The position numbers and the translations under genes were made by a program. The notes under the pieces were generated by a model, which worked only from the letters and a program-made list of their open reading frames with translations, was not told where the DNA came from and ran no database searches. DNA of 64,000 nucleotides, from the NCBI GenBank assembly GCA_016617855.1, contig JAECUM010006807.1, forward strand, positions 42,499 to 106,498, in the 5' to 3' direction. The DNA is from Megalonaias nervosa. Lineage: Eukaryota > Mollusca > Bivalvia > Unionida > Unionidae. Below are positions 54,563 through 64,000 of the stretch, piece after piece. Position 1 is the first letter of the stretch. Every line of letters starts with the position of its first letter.

Positions 54563-55335
54563 TTTACGTGTTTAAGATAAAATGGTTATCATATGGTTAC
54601 CAAAAGCACAGTAGTCCTAAAAACTACAGTGTTCGATTTTCTTAACAAAAACCACATTTTATTTTTCCAATTTCCAAAAAATATAGAAATATATAATTCT
54701 GCATAACACGAATAATATTATATAGCCGATTTCTTAATATATCGGCAACAGAATTCTCTGTTCGCCGTTACCATGGAATAATCAATAACAGACCTAATAA
54801 CTACAGCCAGTCACTAGCAATAAAATATTGATTGCCTGTTATGCACTCTGTGAAACCTGTAAGTGGATGTTAAGTAAACAAAGAAAACAGTATTATTATT
54901 TTGTCAGTTTGGAGCGAACTGCATAGAAGAAATCAAATAATTTGTATCCGCATATGCGTTCTTGCAAGTGGAAGTAAACTACAGACAAAAAATATGTAAT
55001 AGCAGATCATAGATTTTCTTGTTTGTTTCACTAATTAATTAATAACAAAACTGCACAGACTAAAATATACCCTCGCATGATACATATAACCAGATCTGGT
55101 AATGTTGGCATTTTATCAAGTCATATACGGTTGGCATTAGGGAGAAAATCTACAGTATTATTATTTACGTAAAGGAAATTTCTAGTTATTTTAACAAATA
55201 CAGAACTGCACCAGAATTTGTAAGTCTTAAAAATGCTGTCATATTTACATTTCACTCAAGTATATATTTTATTTTCGACAACTCGCGAATGATTTTAAAC
55301 TAAACCTTAGCGTTATTATCTCCCTTTTTTAAAAA
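54563..55335. other. No gene seen; flank of element 3
   Basis: AT-rich non-coding sequence; no element end could be recognised. Confidence 0.45.
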
Positions 55336-55732
55336 CTATATTTCTAATCCTATGGAAAGTATGTCCACATTCGCTATTAAGTATAACATGTTTTCGTAAT
55401 TATATAACAGAAACTTAATTCTGCCAGATACCTTACGGCGACTTTCGAATAGCTCTTTCATTGCTAATTTGTTTAGAAGATATTTGCTACCTTTTGCAAA
55501 AACTTTTGACCTGTCCAGGTCGATATTAATTTTTGTGTACTGACCTTGGCTTATTGGATCGTGTAAATTTTCATATTTTTGTGCAAGCTCGTCTCGCAGA
55601 TTTTCGAGATACGGAAAAATACTCGCTATCGTCTGTTCTAATAAGAGAAAGTTTTATTCTATCAAATTTATTAAAACAAATACCTGAAATTTCATCATTA
55701 AGTTCAAATGATAACTGTTGGTTATTTACCAT
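55336..55732 (-). pseudogene. Element 3 hypothetical protein downstream of polymerase
   Basis: ATG 55732 (MVNNQQLSFELNDEISGICF) opens a frame that breaks at about 55605 and continues with LRDELAQKYENLHDPISQGQ, INIDLDRSKVFAKGSKYLLN and FLLYNYENMLYLIANVDIL to a TAG at 55336. In total about 132 residues with plausible codon structure on both sides of the break. I do not recognise it. Confidence 0.5.
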
Positions 55733-55799
55733 TATTTTTTTTTATTTTGCTATTAACTCCATCGGCTAATGTTAAATTTTCAAACATTATTTCTGATGC

Positions 55800-58700
55800 T
55801 TAGACAATATTACTTAAATAATGTCCAAGCGCGAGAGTATTAATTCCGTCTTTGCAATACCTTTTATCATCGAAATTACTTAGTCCACGTTTTATAATTG
55901 TATTTGTTTCAAGCTTATGATAATTAGTCCTAATTACATTGGTTTTAATAAAACTGACGCTATTGTTAAGAGCCGCTTTGAAATCCTCAAAATGCATCAT
56001 CTTTTTCACATATCCGCGAGGGATACCTTTAGCTTTCTTGGTCAGTTTATTGTCATCTAATATGACAGCATACATTTTGCTTCTTAGTCCAACAAACTCT
56101 CTCACAGGTACAAACATAAACTCATCTTTCATTTTCTCAATAACTTTCTTGTTAGAATTATCATGAAATTCACTACAAGTTGGATAATCTGATAAATCGA
56201 ACAAATCTTTATTATCGTAAATATCCTGATAGACATTATCACATTTTATATTATATACTAACGAGTCAGTATCAGTAAATAGCAACTCCGAATCTGGCCA
56301 CATTTTTTTGGTAAAATTATAATGAAAATCGTACATCAGCCACTTTGATATATCAAGTACAGCTGCACCAACATAGATTGGCTTATTTAACTTTAAATTT
56401 GTCTTTCGTCGTTGTATTGCGGCAAGATTTTCATTAAATATTTTCATACTAACAAAACCATCGTCGCTAACTAATTTATTTCTGCGATTGATATCATTAA
56501 CAATTTCAATCGAAACTCTACGGCGTATATTTTCCATAGTCTTACCAAATACCGAGTTGTTCATTAACTTGAAAAAGTTTTTCTCAAATTCAGTTTTAGC
56601 CACGGCACGACGTTTCGTATTTAAGTCAATATAATCTGCCATCCACCGCGATTGATTAAACTTTAACACGCGATGGACTTTTCTCAGAATTAGTCCAGCA
56701 TCTACTGCTTGCTTTAGATTTTTGTAATGCATGACGTAATTTCTTTTATCTAACAAATTTGGAACTAGCTTGTTAACGATAGAACATTTTGCCGTTGTCA
56801 TTGCTCGTTGTTCAGGCGATAATAAACTGTAATCAATCGTCATCGACTCTGCGCAAAACGGATAGTCGTTATGTAGATCATGTAACGAACTGGGATAGTC
56901 TAGATCAACTTCAACAAAGTATGAAATATCTTTTGGAAGATTTTTTTCAGTTTCTTTGAGAAATTGGTTTGGAGTTATCCAATGAAACCCGCCGCAAGGC
57001 ATTGGTGTGACATGGCCCACCCATACAAATTCACACAATCGAGATAAATAACGTAACTCGACGGAAGATTTTTATCATAACTTTTCAAATATTTATTATT
57101 AGCCGCTGCATATTTTTTGTTATGACGCTAATTCCGCCTCTGATGCCTTTTTCAATAAAGTTAAACATATCGACATCTGTTAAGAGATCTAATTCTAGTT
57201 TGCTAGTTTTTAGTAGAGCGTCCCAAGACAGCCCCGAGCAGAATAATACCAACAGGAGTCTAATCCGTAATTTGCATGACTAACCTGACGAAAATTTTCG
57301 AAAACATCTACTAGCAATAATACATCCGTTTTTAGATATAAATCGTGATAATCGCCGAGTGTTTTACAGGCAAATTTATTCCACATATCTTGTGCATATT
57401 TATACTCGTCGTCGCTGATGTTTTCATTTTTGAGCTGCGAGTAAAATTTATCTTTGTCAGGTAGAGAAGTTTCATTAAATCTGCTCCAATCGTCAAGGTA
57501 CTCATAAGGAAAGATACCTTTTTTTGTCAGATCGACATAGTTTTCACCGAAGCAGCTTCGCAGATTATTGAAATTACTGCAGCCTTTAACGAGCTCGTCT
57601 AATGATGCTGCCATAAATTGCATGCTGTCGATAAAGCGTAATTTGCCGAGGGTCACCGACATATACTTTTCAAAATTATTTGGAATACATTTTATCACGT
57701 TATTCAATTTTAGTGTAGCTTTAATGTTTTTATCACCAAAAGCTTCTACAATTATGTGACTGTCATAGCCACGAAGGTTATGTAAAACTAAGGGAATAAA
57801 ATCTGGGGCATGAAATTTCAAATTGCAACTGTTATGAGCTGCTCCACGATATTGACCGGTCAATGACAGTGATCTCGCACCTTGGAGTCCGCCAGAGGTT
57901 GTTCGCAAATATGACAATTAACTGCCTCATCAAAGTCGAGTTGTTGTTTAGACGTTATTCTGATCGGAGCTGTTCTAAGTAATCTGTTAGAAATTGTATT
58001 AACTTCGTCTATTAAATTTTTTAGTAACTACACGGCAGGATTTTCACCTTTATATAACCTTATCGGAGATGAAAATTTATCGCTGGCGCAACAAACTACT
58101 TTATAAGCTACACCGCAAGGAATATGCTGTTGTATTTTTCTGGTACTTGATTTGTTCGGATTATTTTCTGCTCCAGCTACGGGAACGAGTAGACACTCGA
58201 AATCGGTGTAAATAACAAAAGGAATACTTAGTTTATGATTATAATTTTTAAATTTTAATATTTTTTTCTTTTTCGCTAGACATAGTTATTTTTTGAACGT
58301 TGACGCAGTATTTGAGATGCTCTTGCAGTCTTTCATTGTTAGTAAAGCCGTGCAGACATCTGTAACAGAAATATTTCTTGTTTTTGTTTTTACTGTACTG
58401 TCCGCCAACTAATCCGTTAAAGTTTTTTATCCAACAGTAATGTCCCTGAAAAAATAATAAATTTATTGTCTTTTGCGAAGCATTTTCTGAAATATATCTC
58501 GAGTAAACGTTTTCTCGTTCGTCTAGTCCGAAAACATTTATTGAGATACCGTTTTGTTTTTCGAACTTTGGTATATGATTTTCTGCTACTGGAAAGTTGA
58601 TGCCATCAAAATTTAGTTCGTTCTTGTGCGGAAAATACTTGTTGACGCGATCGGAATTTTGTTCTTTGGGAAACATCGCGGAAAGAATAGACCACTGGAA

Positions 58701-59255
58701 ACATTTGTCATCGTTGTTTTTGACATTTATACAGCACTTTTTGTTCTTAATTTTTTGAGGAAGATCGACGTACAAATTACCGCGAAGTACGTTATATTTT
58801 GCTGTGTGAAATAAAACTGCTTTTATCATTTCAAATTTCCAACCTGACCCTGACGAAGTAAATTCTTCTAGTTTTTTGTTTATTTCTTGATGTATTTCAT
58901 CGGCGACCATGGCAATGTTTGTTCCAGTTAATATCTTTCTCGATTTAGCTGTTAAATAAGGCTCCGAGATTTCGCTCTCAAAACTTTTTGTTTCAAAAAT
59001 TACGTCAAGTACATCTTCGACTGCATGTAACTTTGATAAAATCGTATGCTATTGGACTATGAGTTTGATGCTTTTATGAACCGCAAGTTCTTGAGCTATA
59101 ACAGGTTGTAAAAGATAATATAAATTTGTAGAGTTAAAATTAGCTAATATGGTCTGATCGTCGAGTTTGTAACTGTTATCATAACCTGAAAATGCCGAAG
59201 CAATTTTTTCGGATTTGATAATGCTCTTTTTGGCAATGTCTCGCAATTTGAACAT
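55800..59255 (-). pseudogene. Element 3 family B DNA polymerase (Polinton, protein-primed type)
   Basis: From ATG 59255 (in TATAATG) the path runs through an N-terminal domain (FQWSILSAMFPKEQ, ISINVFGLDERENVY), a C2H2 finger (YFCYRCLHGFTNNERLQEHL) and IYTDFECLLVP (exonuclease I). A Cys/His unit (NCHICEQPLA, VRDHCH) and GAAHNSCNLKF follow. Motif A is YLDCVNLYGWAMS, motif B NNSVFGKTMEN, and motif C LLFTDTDSLVY. The end is VIRTNYHKLETNTIIKRGLS. About 1,150 residues, a normal length. Stops at about 59049 and 58030; frameshifts at about 58265, 57868, 57230, 57130 and 57010. The C-terminal 412 residues are one open frame. Confidence 0.9.
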
Positions 59256-59340
59256 TATATGTATATAGTAATATTGTTTATTTAATTGAAATTTTTTAAT
59301 TTTTTTAATTAGAGATATGAAAAAATTTTGTATATATATA

Positions 59341-60163
59341 ATGACAGAAATCTTGAGATATCTACCACTGACAGCGGAAGAGCAAGAGATGTATCATGTA
59401 CATCCGAAATACAACTTATATGCTGGAAATGCATTAGGCTCTGTTATCAACATAGCAACTGAAAAAGCTATTGGCGTACCGACTCCTGCTAGGGATGTTA
59501 ATTTCAGTAAATGGTGATAATGCAGAAAGAGCTGAAATGCTCAGAAAAGATTTTATTTATACTTTGTTTTGCGGCGATATTCCAGAAGGGCAACGAGTAT
59601 ATAGAGCAAACGGCACAGCTGCTGATGATAATATTGAAAATTTAGGATTACAAGATGAATATCAATGGCATCCAATATTTGATCTATATGAAGCAAATGA
59701 TAAAGGAATTGTTCGACATAAAAAAACTAAAAAAATTGTTGGAAATTTAGATAAAAATGGATATTTACAAGTAATGATATGTGGTATAAAAACTAACAAA
59801 ATTTGTTGTAGGTCGCATAGGTTTGTGTTTGAAACTTTTAACAGACTAATACCTAATAGTTTAGTTATCGACCATATAAATAAAATTAAGACTGATAATC
59901 GTTTAGAAAATTTAGATCTGGTAACATCAAAAGAAAATAGTAGAAGAGGAGATGCTGGAGGTAATAATTTTAAAAATCCAACCAAACAAATAATTTCAAT
60001 AAATCTGGAAACGTCTGAAGAAATGAAATTTAAATCAATAACAGCTGCTGGAAAATATCATAAAATTGATGTACGTGTAATAAAATTTGTCGATGACGGC
60101 AAAATAAAATCAGCAACTTCTATGATAACATTTGATAGATTTAGTTTCAGATACGATAATTAA
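59341..60163 (+). pseudogene. HNH-NUMOD endonuclease of element 3
   Basis: ATG 59341 in TATATATAATG. A frameshift near 59515 separates the first 55 residues. The N-terminal third looks like a degenerate HNH unit (GQRVYRANGTAADDNIENLG). Then come NUMOD4 (WHPIFDLYEANDKGIVRHKK), a clear HNH core (SHRFVFETFN, VIDHINKIKTDNRLENLDLV) and NUMOD1 (SITAAGKYHKIDVRVIKFV). It is a longer relative of 28719-29222. It is transcribed divergently from the polymerase with about 85 bases between starts. Confidence 0.8.
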
Positions 60164-60421
60164 TAATATTTTCCAACTCATTCCGAGAAAGACAATTATG
60201 ACCAAATTCCATTATGTCATCGCGATTTAATCGTAACGTCATTATTTTATTTATATCAAGTTTTATTTTATCCGCTGCTGTTAACAAAAATTTATCATAT
60301 TCGCCCAATGTTATCATAACGTCAACGAAATGAAAATTATATCCCAGCAAGCAATTTCGAACTGCTTCGGTAATTCTTTTTTGTTTAGTATATTAACTCG
60401 ACAATGATATTTTATTTCCAT
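60147..60421 (-). pseudogene. Element 3 small hypothetical protein
   Basis: ATG 60421 (MEIKYHCRVNILNKK) breaks in an A-run at about 60375 and continues with ITEAVRNCLLGYNFHFVDVM and LRLNRDDIMEFGHNCLSRNE to 60147. About 91 residues. It overlaps the end of the HNH gene by 17 bases. Not recognised. Confidence 0.45.
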
Positions 60422-60457
60422 ATTATATATTAATTAGATAAAAAGATTATTATAATA

Positions 60458-60691
60458 ATGAGCTTAATCGAGAGATTAGCTCACCTTTACTCGGAAGATT
60501 TTTTTCCAGTTCCTAATGTCACATTAAAAAGTATCACCGACGATAGATTTGCTGATTATACTGAAAAAGACATTTTGTATAACTATGACGATGACGAAGA
60601 TGATGTTGTTAGCAAAAAACATTTAAGTAGACCAGCAACTGGTCGGTATGATGTTAAGTACCACATTGCCAAAAAAATATTAAAAATTTAA
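60458..60691 (+). CDS. Element 3 small hypothetical protein, acidic
   Basis: A complete 77-residue frame starts MSLIERLAHLYSEDFFPVPN and has an acidic stretch (YNYDDDEDDVV) and a basic end. It is divergent from the 60421 gene, with 36 AT-rich bases between starts (TTATTATAATAATG). Not recognised. Confidence 0.5.
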   Translation: MSLIERLAHLYSEDFFPVPNVTLKSITDDRFADYTEKDILYNYDDDEDDVVSKKHLSRPATGRYDVKYHIAKKILKI

Positions 60692-60912
60692 TTTTAACGT
60701 TGCCGAGCACCAAATATTTTGGCATCTTATAAGGCCCTTTCTAAACGTAAAAATACCAAGACAATAAAGAAACATAAAATACGATTTCATTTTTGTTAAA
60801 ATATTTAATTTAATGCCAGTCGATGATGCGGGAAAATTACACTTAATTTCTTTATGTAAACCAGTAAAATGTAGGTCAGTACTAATAAAATACGAGCAAA
60901 TTTATAATAATA

Positions 60913-62317
60913 TTATTCAATCGCAGTCGATGCAATCGCAGTCGATGAAATCGACCGAGTTGGTACCCAACTATTAAATTTATCGCTATATCCGCGCCAT
61001 TTAACTAAACTTTTATTGCCGCGCTTTCTAATAACTTTTTCAATAACAAATACATCTTGTTCCGTTTTTTGAAGTTCTTGCTCATAAAAACTGCCAGTTA
61101 TAGGCTCTCCTAGCAAATCTTTCAGCGAATATGTAACTGGTATTGTTAAAAGTACTTTATCAACAACAAATACTTCTTCGCTCCAGTTTGGAGTAAATCC
61201 TTTTCAAAAGTTTTTTTCGTCAATGAAATTCTAACTTTATCGCCAACTCTAAATTTATGTCTTCGGTACATGTTTTCATTAGCTAGTATTGGATTTGCAA
61301 TCGCGTCGTTTGGTGACATTCTAGTGGTTCGGTGTTTCGTGTTATTATATTCGTCAACAATTTTCTGTAAGTTGTCGATGTATTTATTCGTATTTTTAGC
61401 TGTCAAATTCTTATGAATTTTTTCGTTTAGTGTGCGATTAAATCGCTCGACAATGACGCTTTTTCCCTCATTTCCAGTAACGTATTTTTTAATGTTATAT
61501 TGTTCCAAAAACTGCTCGAACTTTTTGTTAAAAAACTCTGCTCCGTGATCGGTCCAGATTCTGTTCGGTTTTCTTTCCATAGTTGTTATTATGTGCTTTA
61601 GCGCGTCAATCATTGAGGTCCCTGTTTTATCCGAAACTGGTACACTAAACGCATATTTACTGAAAACATCAACAACATTAAAAGATATCTCCGTGGAGCG
61701 CCATCAGCGCCAACGTTAAATTGAGCTAGATTTGACATATCAACTAAATCTATCGCCCAAATGTCATCAACGGCATTTGCTACAACCTTGCGTCGCGGAA
61801 ACTTTTTTTTTTTAGGTCTATGTAGCTCGACTGCAAGCGACGTTGTCGCTGGGTCATCATATAAGTCTCTGCCGAGACCGAGTTTATATTTTGCTCCAAT
61901 AATACCCTGGACCAGCCTTCGGTCAACACGCTCTCGCATATTTTCTGGTTTCATTTCGCGAAGTTCGTCTAACATTACTTTGTCGCAGCTGTGTTTTGTT
62001 TCGCCACTAGGTTGCTCAATATCTCTGTAGCAGATATCATGACGCATTGCTATTGCGTCAACCTGATTGTAAGGCTCTTATCCGGGCAGCGGATTATCAT
62101 TTTCGTCAAGTTGCTCATCAAGCGGATTCCACGGGCCGGTATATTTATGGCCTGGCAATGTCCAACCACCTTTCGGTTTCGGCAGTTTGCCAATCAATTT
62201 ATGTATATCTATGCCCGTTCCAATTATTTCTCTGTTATTGCATTTCTGGCAATATGTAACAATTTTATTTTGCTCGAGACATAAATCTCTATCTGCGTCG
62301 CAGTTGCACGTCGATAT
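60913..62317 (-). pseudogene. Zinc-ribbon - phospholipase A2 - integrase - chromodomain fusion
   Basis: The path begins at 62317 with ATA where ATG is expected (I-S-T-C-N-C-D), followed by YCQKC and the PLA2 calcium loop LPGHKYTGPWNPLDEQL. A TAA lies at 62078, then the catalytic pair AMRHDICYRDIE. Without a break the frame goes on (RLVQGIIGAKYKLGLG, LHRPKKKKFPRRK) into the integrase: D in DIWAIDLVDMSNL, D in NRIWTDHGAEFF, E in KSVIVERFNRTL. Frameshifts lie at about 61690 and 61205. The end has a chromodomain (DVFVIEKVIRKRG, VKWRGYSDKFNSWV). About 468 codons. In element 2 the same domains are two separate genes, so either a real fusion or a lost intergenic stop is possible. Confidence 0.8.
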
Positions 62318-62321
62318 TTAT

Positions 62322-62507
62322 TTAGTCGTCTACTAAAATAACATCAGGACAACCAGCCCCGGACTTTGTTGCTGGCAAAAAAATACTTTTTCTTTTTCCA
62401 CAAATTGCGCAAATACTTTTCAGCATTATTCTATTATTCTTCGTTTTATCCGTTTTTTCGTCTTTATTTTCTGTTTTAGTTTTACACTTGAGACAATATG
62501 TTGACAT
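62322..62507 (-). CDS. Zinc-ribbon protein of element 3
   Basis: A complete 61-residue frame: MSTYCLKCKTKTENKDEK, then SICAICGKRKSIFLPATKSG. Two CxxC pairs form a zinc ribbon like that at the N-terminus of the element 2 phospholipase. The stop lies 4 bases before the presumed start of the next gene, which suggests co-transcription. Confidence 0.7.
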   Translation of the reverse strand: MSTYCLKCKTKTENKDEKTDKTKNNRIMLKSICAICGKRKSIFLPATKSGAGCPDVILVDD

Positions 62508-62553
62508 TGTTATATTTGTAATTTAGATAAAATTAATTGCAAGCTTTAGGTAG

Positions 62554-63173
62554 CTATACAAAATTAATCGCGATCTCATCATTAGCGTGAGAGGGTTGTT
62601 TGTCAAATTGCAAAATAAATTTTAAACAATCTGGATTTTTGGTTATCTGTTTAATGAACATTATGCAATAATATCCACAAGCGGAAGTTCCAACTGGTTG
62701 AATTTGATTAGACGAATAATTTATTATTTTGTTTTTACTCATATATCTTTTTACTGCGTCACTTGGTGGAATTCCGAACGAGTCGAAATAGTTGTTATCA
62801 AAAACAGCTACCCAATGTGTACCAGATCCGTCATTAAAATCTTGTATATTTATAACACAAGAACCCAGCGACGATGTCGCTGACGATGCAAGTTCATCTT
62901 TAGAATAAACTCCGTGGAAAGTTTTTACTTTTTTAAGTTCTTCAAGTATATCAAAATTACTTAACGCACGCGGCGACTTTATCTTAAGACGTTTTAACGT
63001 CTCGTTCCTGGCAGCATTAGTCCTCTTCCTCGTCCTAACAGACCCGGCAGTAGACTTCCCTCTAATCCTGCTAGTAATGGGGCTATTGGAAGAAATCCAC
63101 CTTGTGTCTTTTTTTTCGTCGTCGTTTTTCTTTTCGTCGTTGTCTTTTTTCGCACAGTTTTTCGTTTAGGCAT
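62554..63173 (-). pseudogene. Element 3 adenain-like protease with basic/hydrophobic N-terminus
   Basis: ATG 63173 in TATAATG: MPKRKTVRKKTTTKRK, then a hydrophobic GGFLPIAPLLAGLEGSLLPG. One frameshift near 63020 leads to a frame open for 157 codons, from KRTNAARNETLKRLKIKSPR to the end. Catalytic residues are all present: H in GSGTHWVAVF, D in NNYFDSFGIPP, Q in SNQIQPVG and C in SACGYYCIMFIKQ. It processes virion precursors in related viruses. Confidence 0.8.
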
Positions 63174-63185
63174 TATATTTAATCT

Positions 63186-63573
63186 TTAGACAAAATTTTT
63201 CTTTATTCCACTACCTTTAACTGCCTTTTCTGATGCGCCAGATACTGCTCCTGACGCTGCTGCTAACCCTAATGCACCTAACACTGGCAAAATTTTAGGT
63301 AGTAATGTTTTGGCTATTACTGATAGTACCGGACCGAAGAAACCGCCATGTTTTGACATCGAGGTTATTTGTGCAGCGCTTAAATTTAAAACGAAAGGTT
63401 TTTTTGCGATCGTATTTATTTGCTTGATTTTTGGTTAACAATAATTTTGTTAAAGTCCCCAAAGCACTCGGGTTGATCTTCAATGTAACCGACCTCCGCT
63501 TCGCAACAGCAGCTGCTAATTTTTTAACTTGGCCATCAGTTAAATGTATTTCATTTATAATATATTTTGTCAT
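63186..63573 (-). pseudogene. Element 3 minor virion protein (LTxGQ domain with hydrophobic tail)
   Basis: ATG 63573: MTKYIINEIHLTDGQVKKLA and VTLKINPSALG, matching the first domain of the element 2 protease fusion. A frameshift near 63425 leads to PFVLNLSAAQITSMSKHGGF, a hydrophobic glycine/alanine segment (VLGALGLAAASGAVSGASEK) and a basic end. About 129 residues. A membrane-active role, like adenovirus pVI, is plausible. Confidence 0.6.
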
Positions 63574-63592
63574 CTTATATAACTATTACAGA

Positions 63593-64000
63593 TTAAACTT
63601 GTATTGTCATTTTACCTCCGACAGAGTCGATTGTAACAGATCTGTCGCTTAACACTAATGCATATGCGTATAACGGCACTGGAGCTGCTGGCGCTACTGG
63701 AAGTTCGAGTGTCCAAGTGATTTCAATATCAGCTGTGCTGTCTACAGCTCGCTCGCTCTGTTTACTAACATCAAAGTAAAATATCGGATAAAGTGTACGA
63801 AATTCTTCTTCTGATATCTGAGTCCCATCTCCAGTATCTTGATATTTCTGCATTGAGTCGAGCAGGTTCATGTAAGGTCTAGTAATGTTTTTATTAGCGT
63901 CATCAGCAAAATTACATTCGATCGCTCGTTCTGGATATTGTTTTGAATTTATTCTAGCGTATATTCGTCTAACATTAGCGTTATCAAATATTGCATTATT
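63593..64000 (-). CDS. Element 3 major capsid protein, C-terminal part (cut by window end)
   Basis: An open frame of 135 codons runs off the right edge. It contains FDNANVRRIYARINSKQYPE, ISEEEFRTLYPIFYFDVS and VLSDRSVTIDSVGGKM. The order matches the second jelly roll of the element 2 capsid protein (LSTLYPIYYFS, ILSDKTMLLEDVGG). Confidence 0.75.
   Translation of the reverse strand, partial: NNAIFDNANVRRIYARINSKQYPERAIECNFADDANKNITRPYMNLLDSMQKYQDTGDGTQISEEEFRTLYPIFYFDVSKQSERAVDSTADIEITWTLELPVAPAAPVPLYAYALVLSDRSVTIDSVGGKMTIQV

Larger units (their letters stand above)
55336..64000 (-). mobile_element. Element 3: Polinton/adintovirus-like element, cut by the window end
   Basis: Polymerase, integrase, protease and capsid genes lie mostly on the minus strand, with small plus-strand genes between polymerase and integrase. 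The capsid gene runs off the right edge, so neither the far inverted repeat nor a target duplication can be seen. Breaks are mostly single-base, suggesting a younger insertion than element 4. Confidence 0.85.

Noticed and set aside
55533..55769. Plus-strand frame of 78 codons
   Set aside because: It is the antisense of the minus-strand gene 55336-55732, which has the better protein-like composition over both of its frames.

Overview
The window is nuclear DNA of an animal, most likely a marine invertebrate. It is AT-rich and microsatellite-laden, it contains GT-AG-like exon edges, and one exon (1077-1642, minus) resembles the glycosyltransferase families expanded in molluscs; mollusc is a low-confidence guess. 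Host sequence (about 1-12.4 kb, 42.1-46 kb, 50.5-55.3 kb) is mostly non-coding, with minisatellites, tRNA-derived remnants, foldback/MITE-like repeats and a three-copy dispersed repeat.

The rest is four virus-like DNA transposons of the Polinton/Maverick-adintovirus kind, all damaged by stops and frameshifts. Element 1 (12402-42075) has about 250-300 bp terminal inverted repeats and a near-perfect 6-bp target duplication. It carries a chromodomain integrase, an F54H12.2-type double-jelly-roll major capsid protein, a head-fibre-like protein, an adenain-like protease, a zinc-knuckle protein and four cassette-like coiled-coil genes. I see no DNA polymerase or packaging ATPase in it.

Element 2 (22473-38375, 15.9 kb) is inserted inside element 1, with its own 268-bp inverted repeats and a 5-6 bp target duplication. 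Its early side has a packaging ATPase, a zinc-ribbon phospholipase A2, an integrase, a large family B DNA polymerase-SF1 helicase-HNH fusion and a separate HNH-NUMOD endonuclease. Its late side, all on the minus strand, has two fibre proteins (one with phage-tail-fibre-like repeats), a membrane protein, an adenain fused to a minor virion domain, a major capsid protein, a pVI-like protein and a conserved 360-residue protein. A 1.4-kb gene-free middle separates the halves and holds a minisatellite, a large palindrome and a tRNA-like sequence.

Element 4 (about 46.0-50.5 kb, plus strand) is an old remnant with SAP/Rho-N-like, DNA polymerase, fibre and protease fragments. Element 3 (about 55.3 kb to past the window end, minus strand) is younger. 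It has a protein-primed-type family B polymerase, an HNH-NUMOD endonuclease, a phospholipase A2-integrase-chromodomain fusion, a zinc-ribbon protein, an adenain, a minor virion protein and the end of a capsid gene. Eight genes of elements 2 and 3 carry TATAATG overlapping the start codon, which may be a shared viral-type promoter.

All functional calls rest on motif recognition by eye; no database search was possible.
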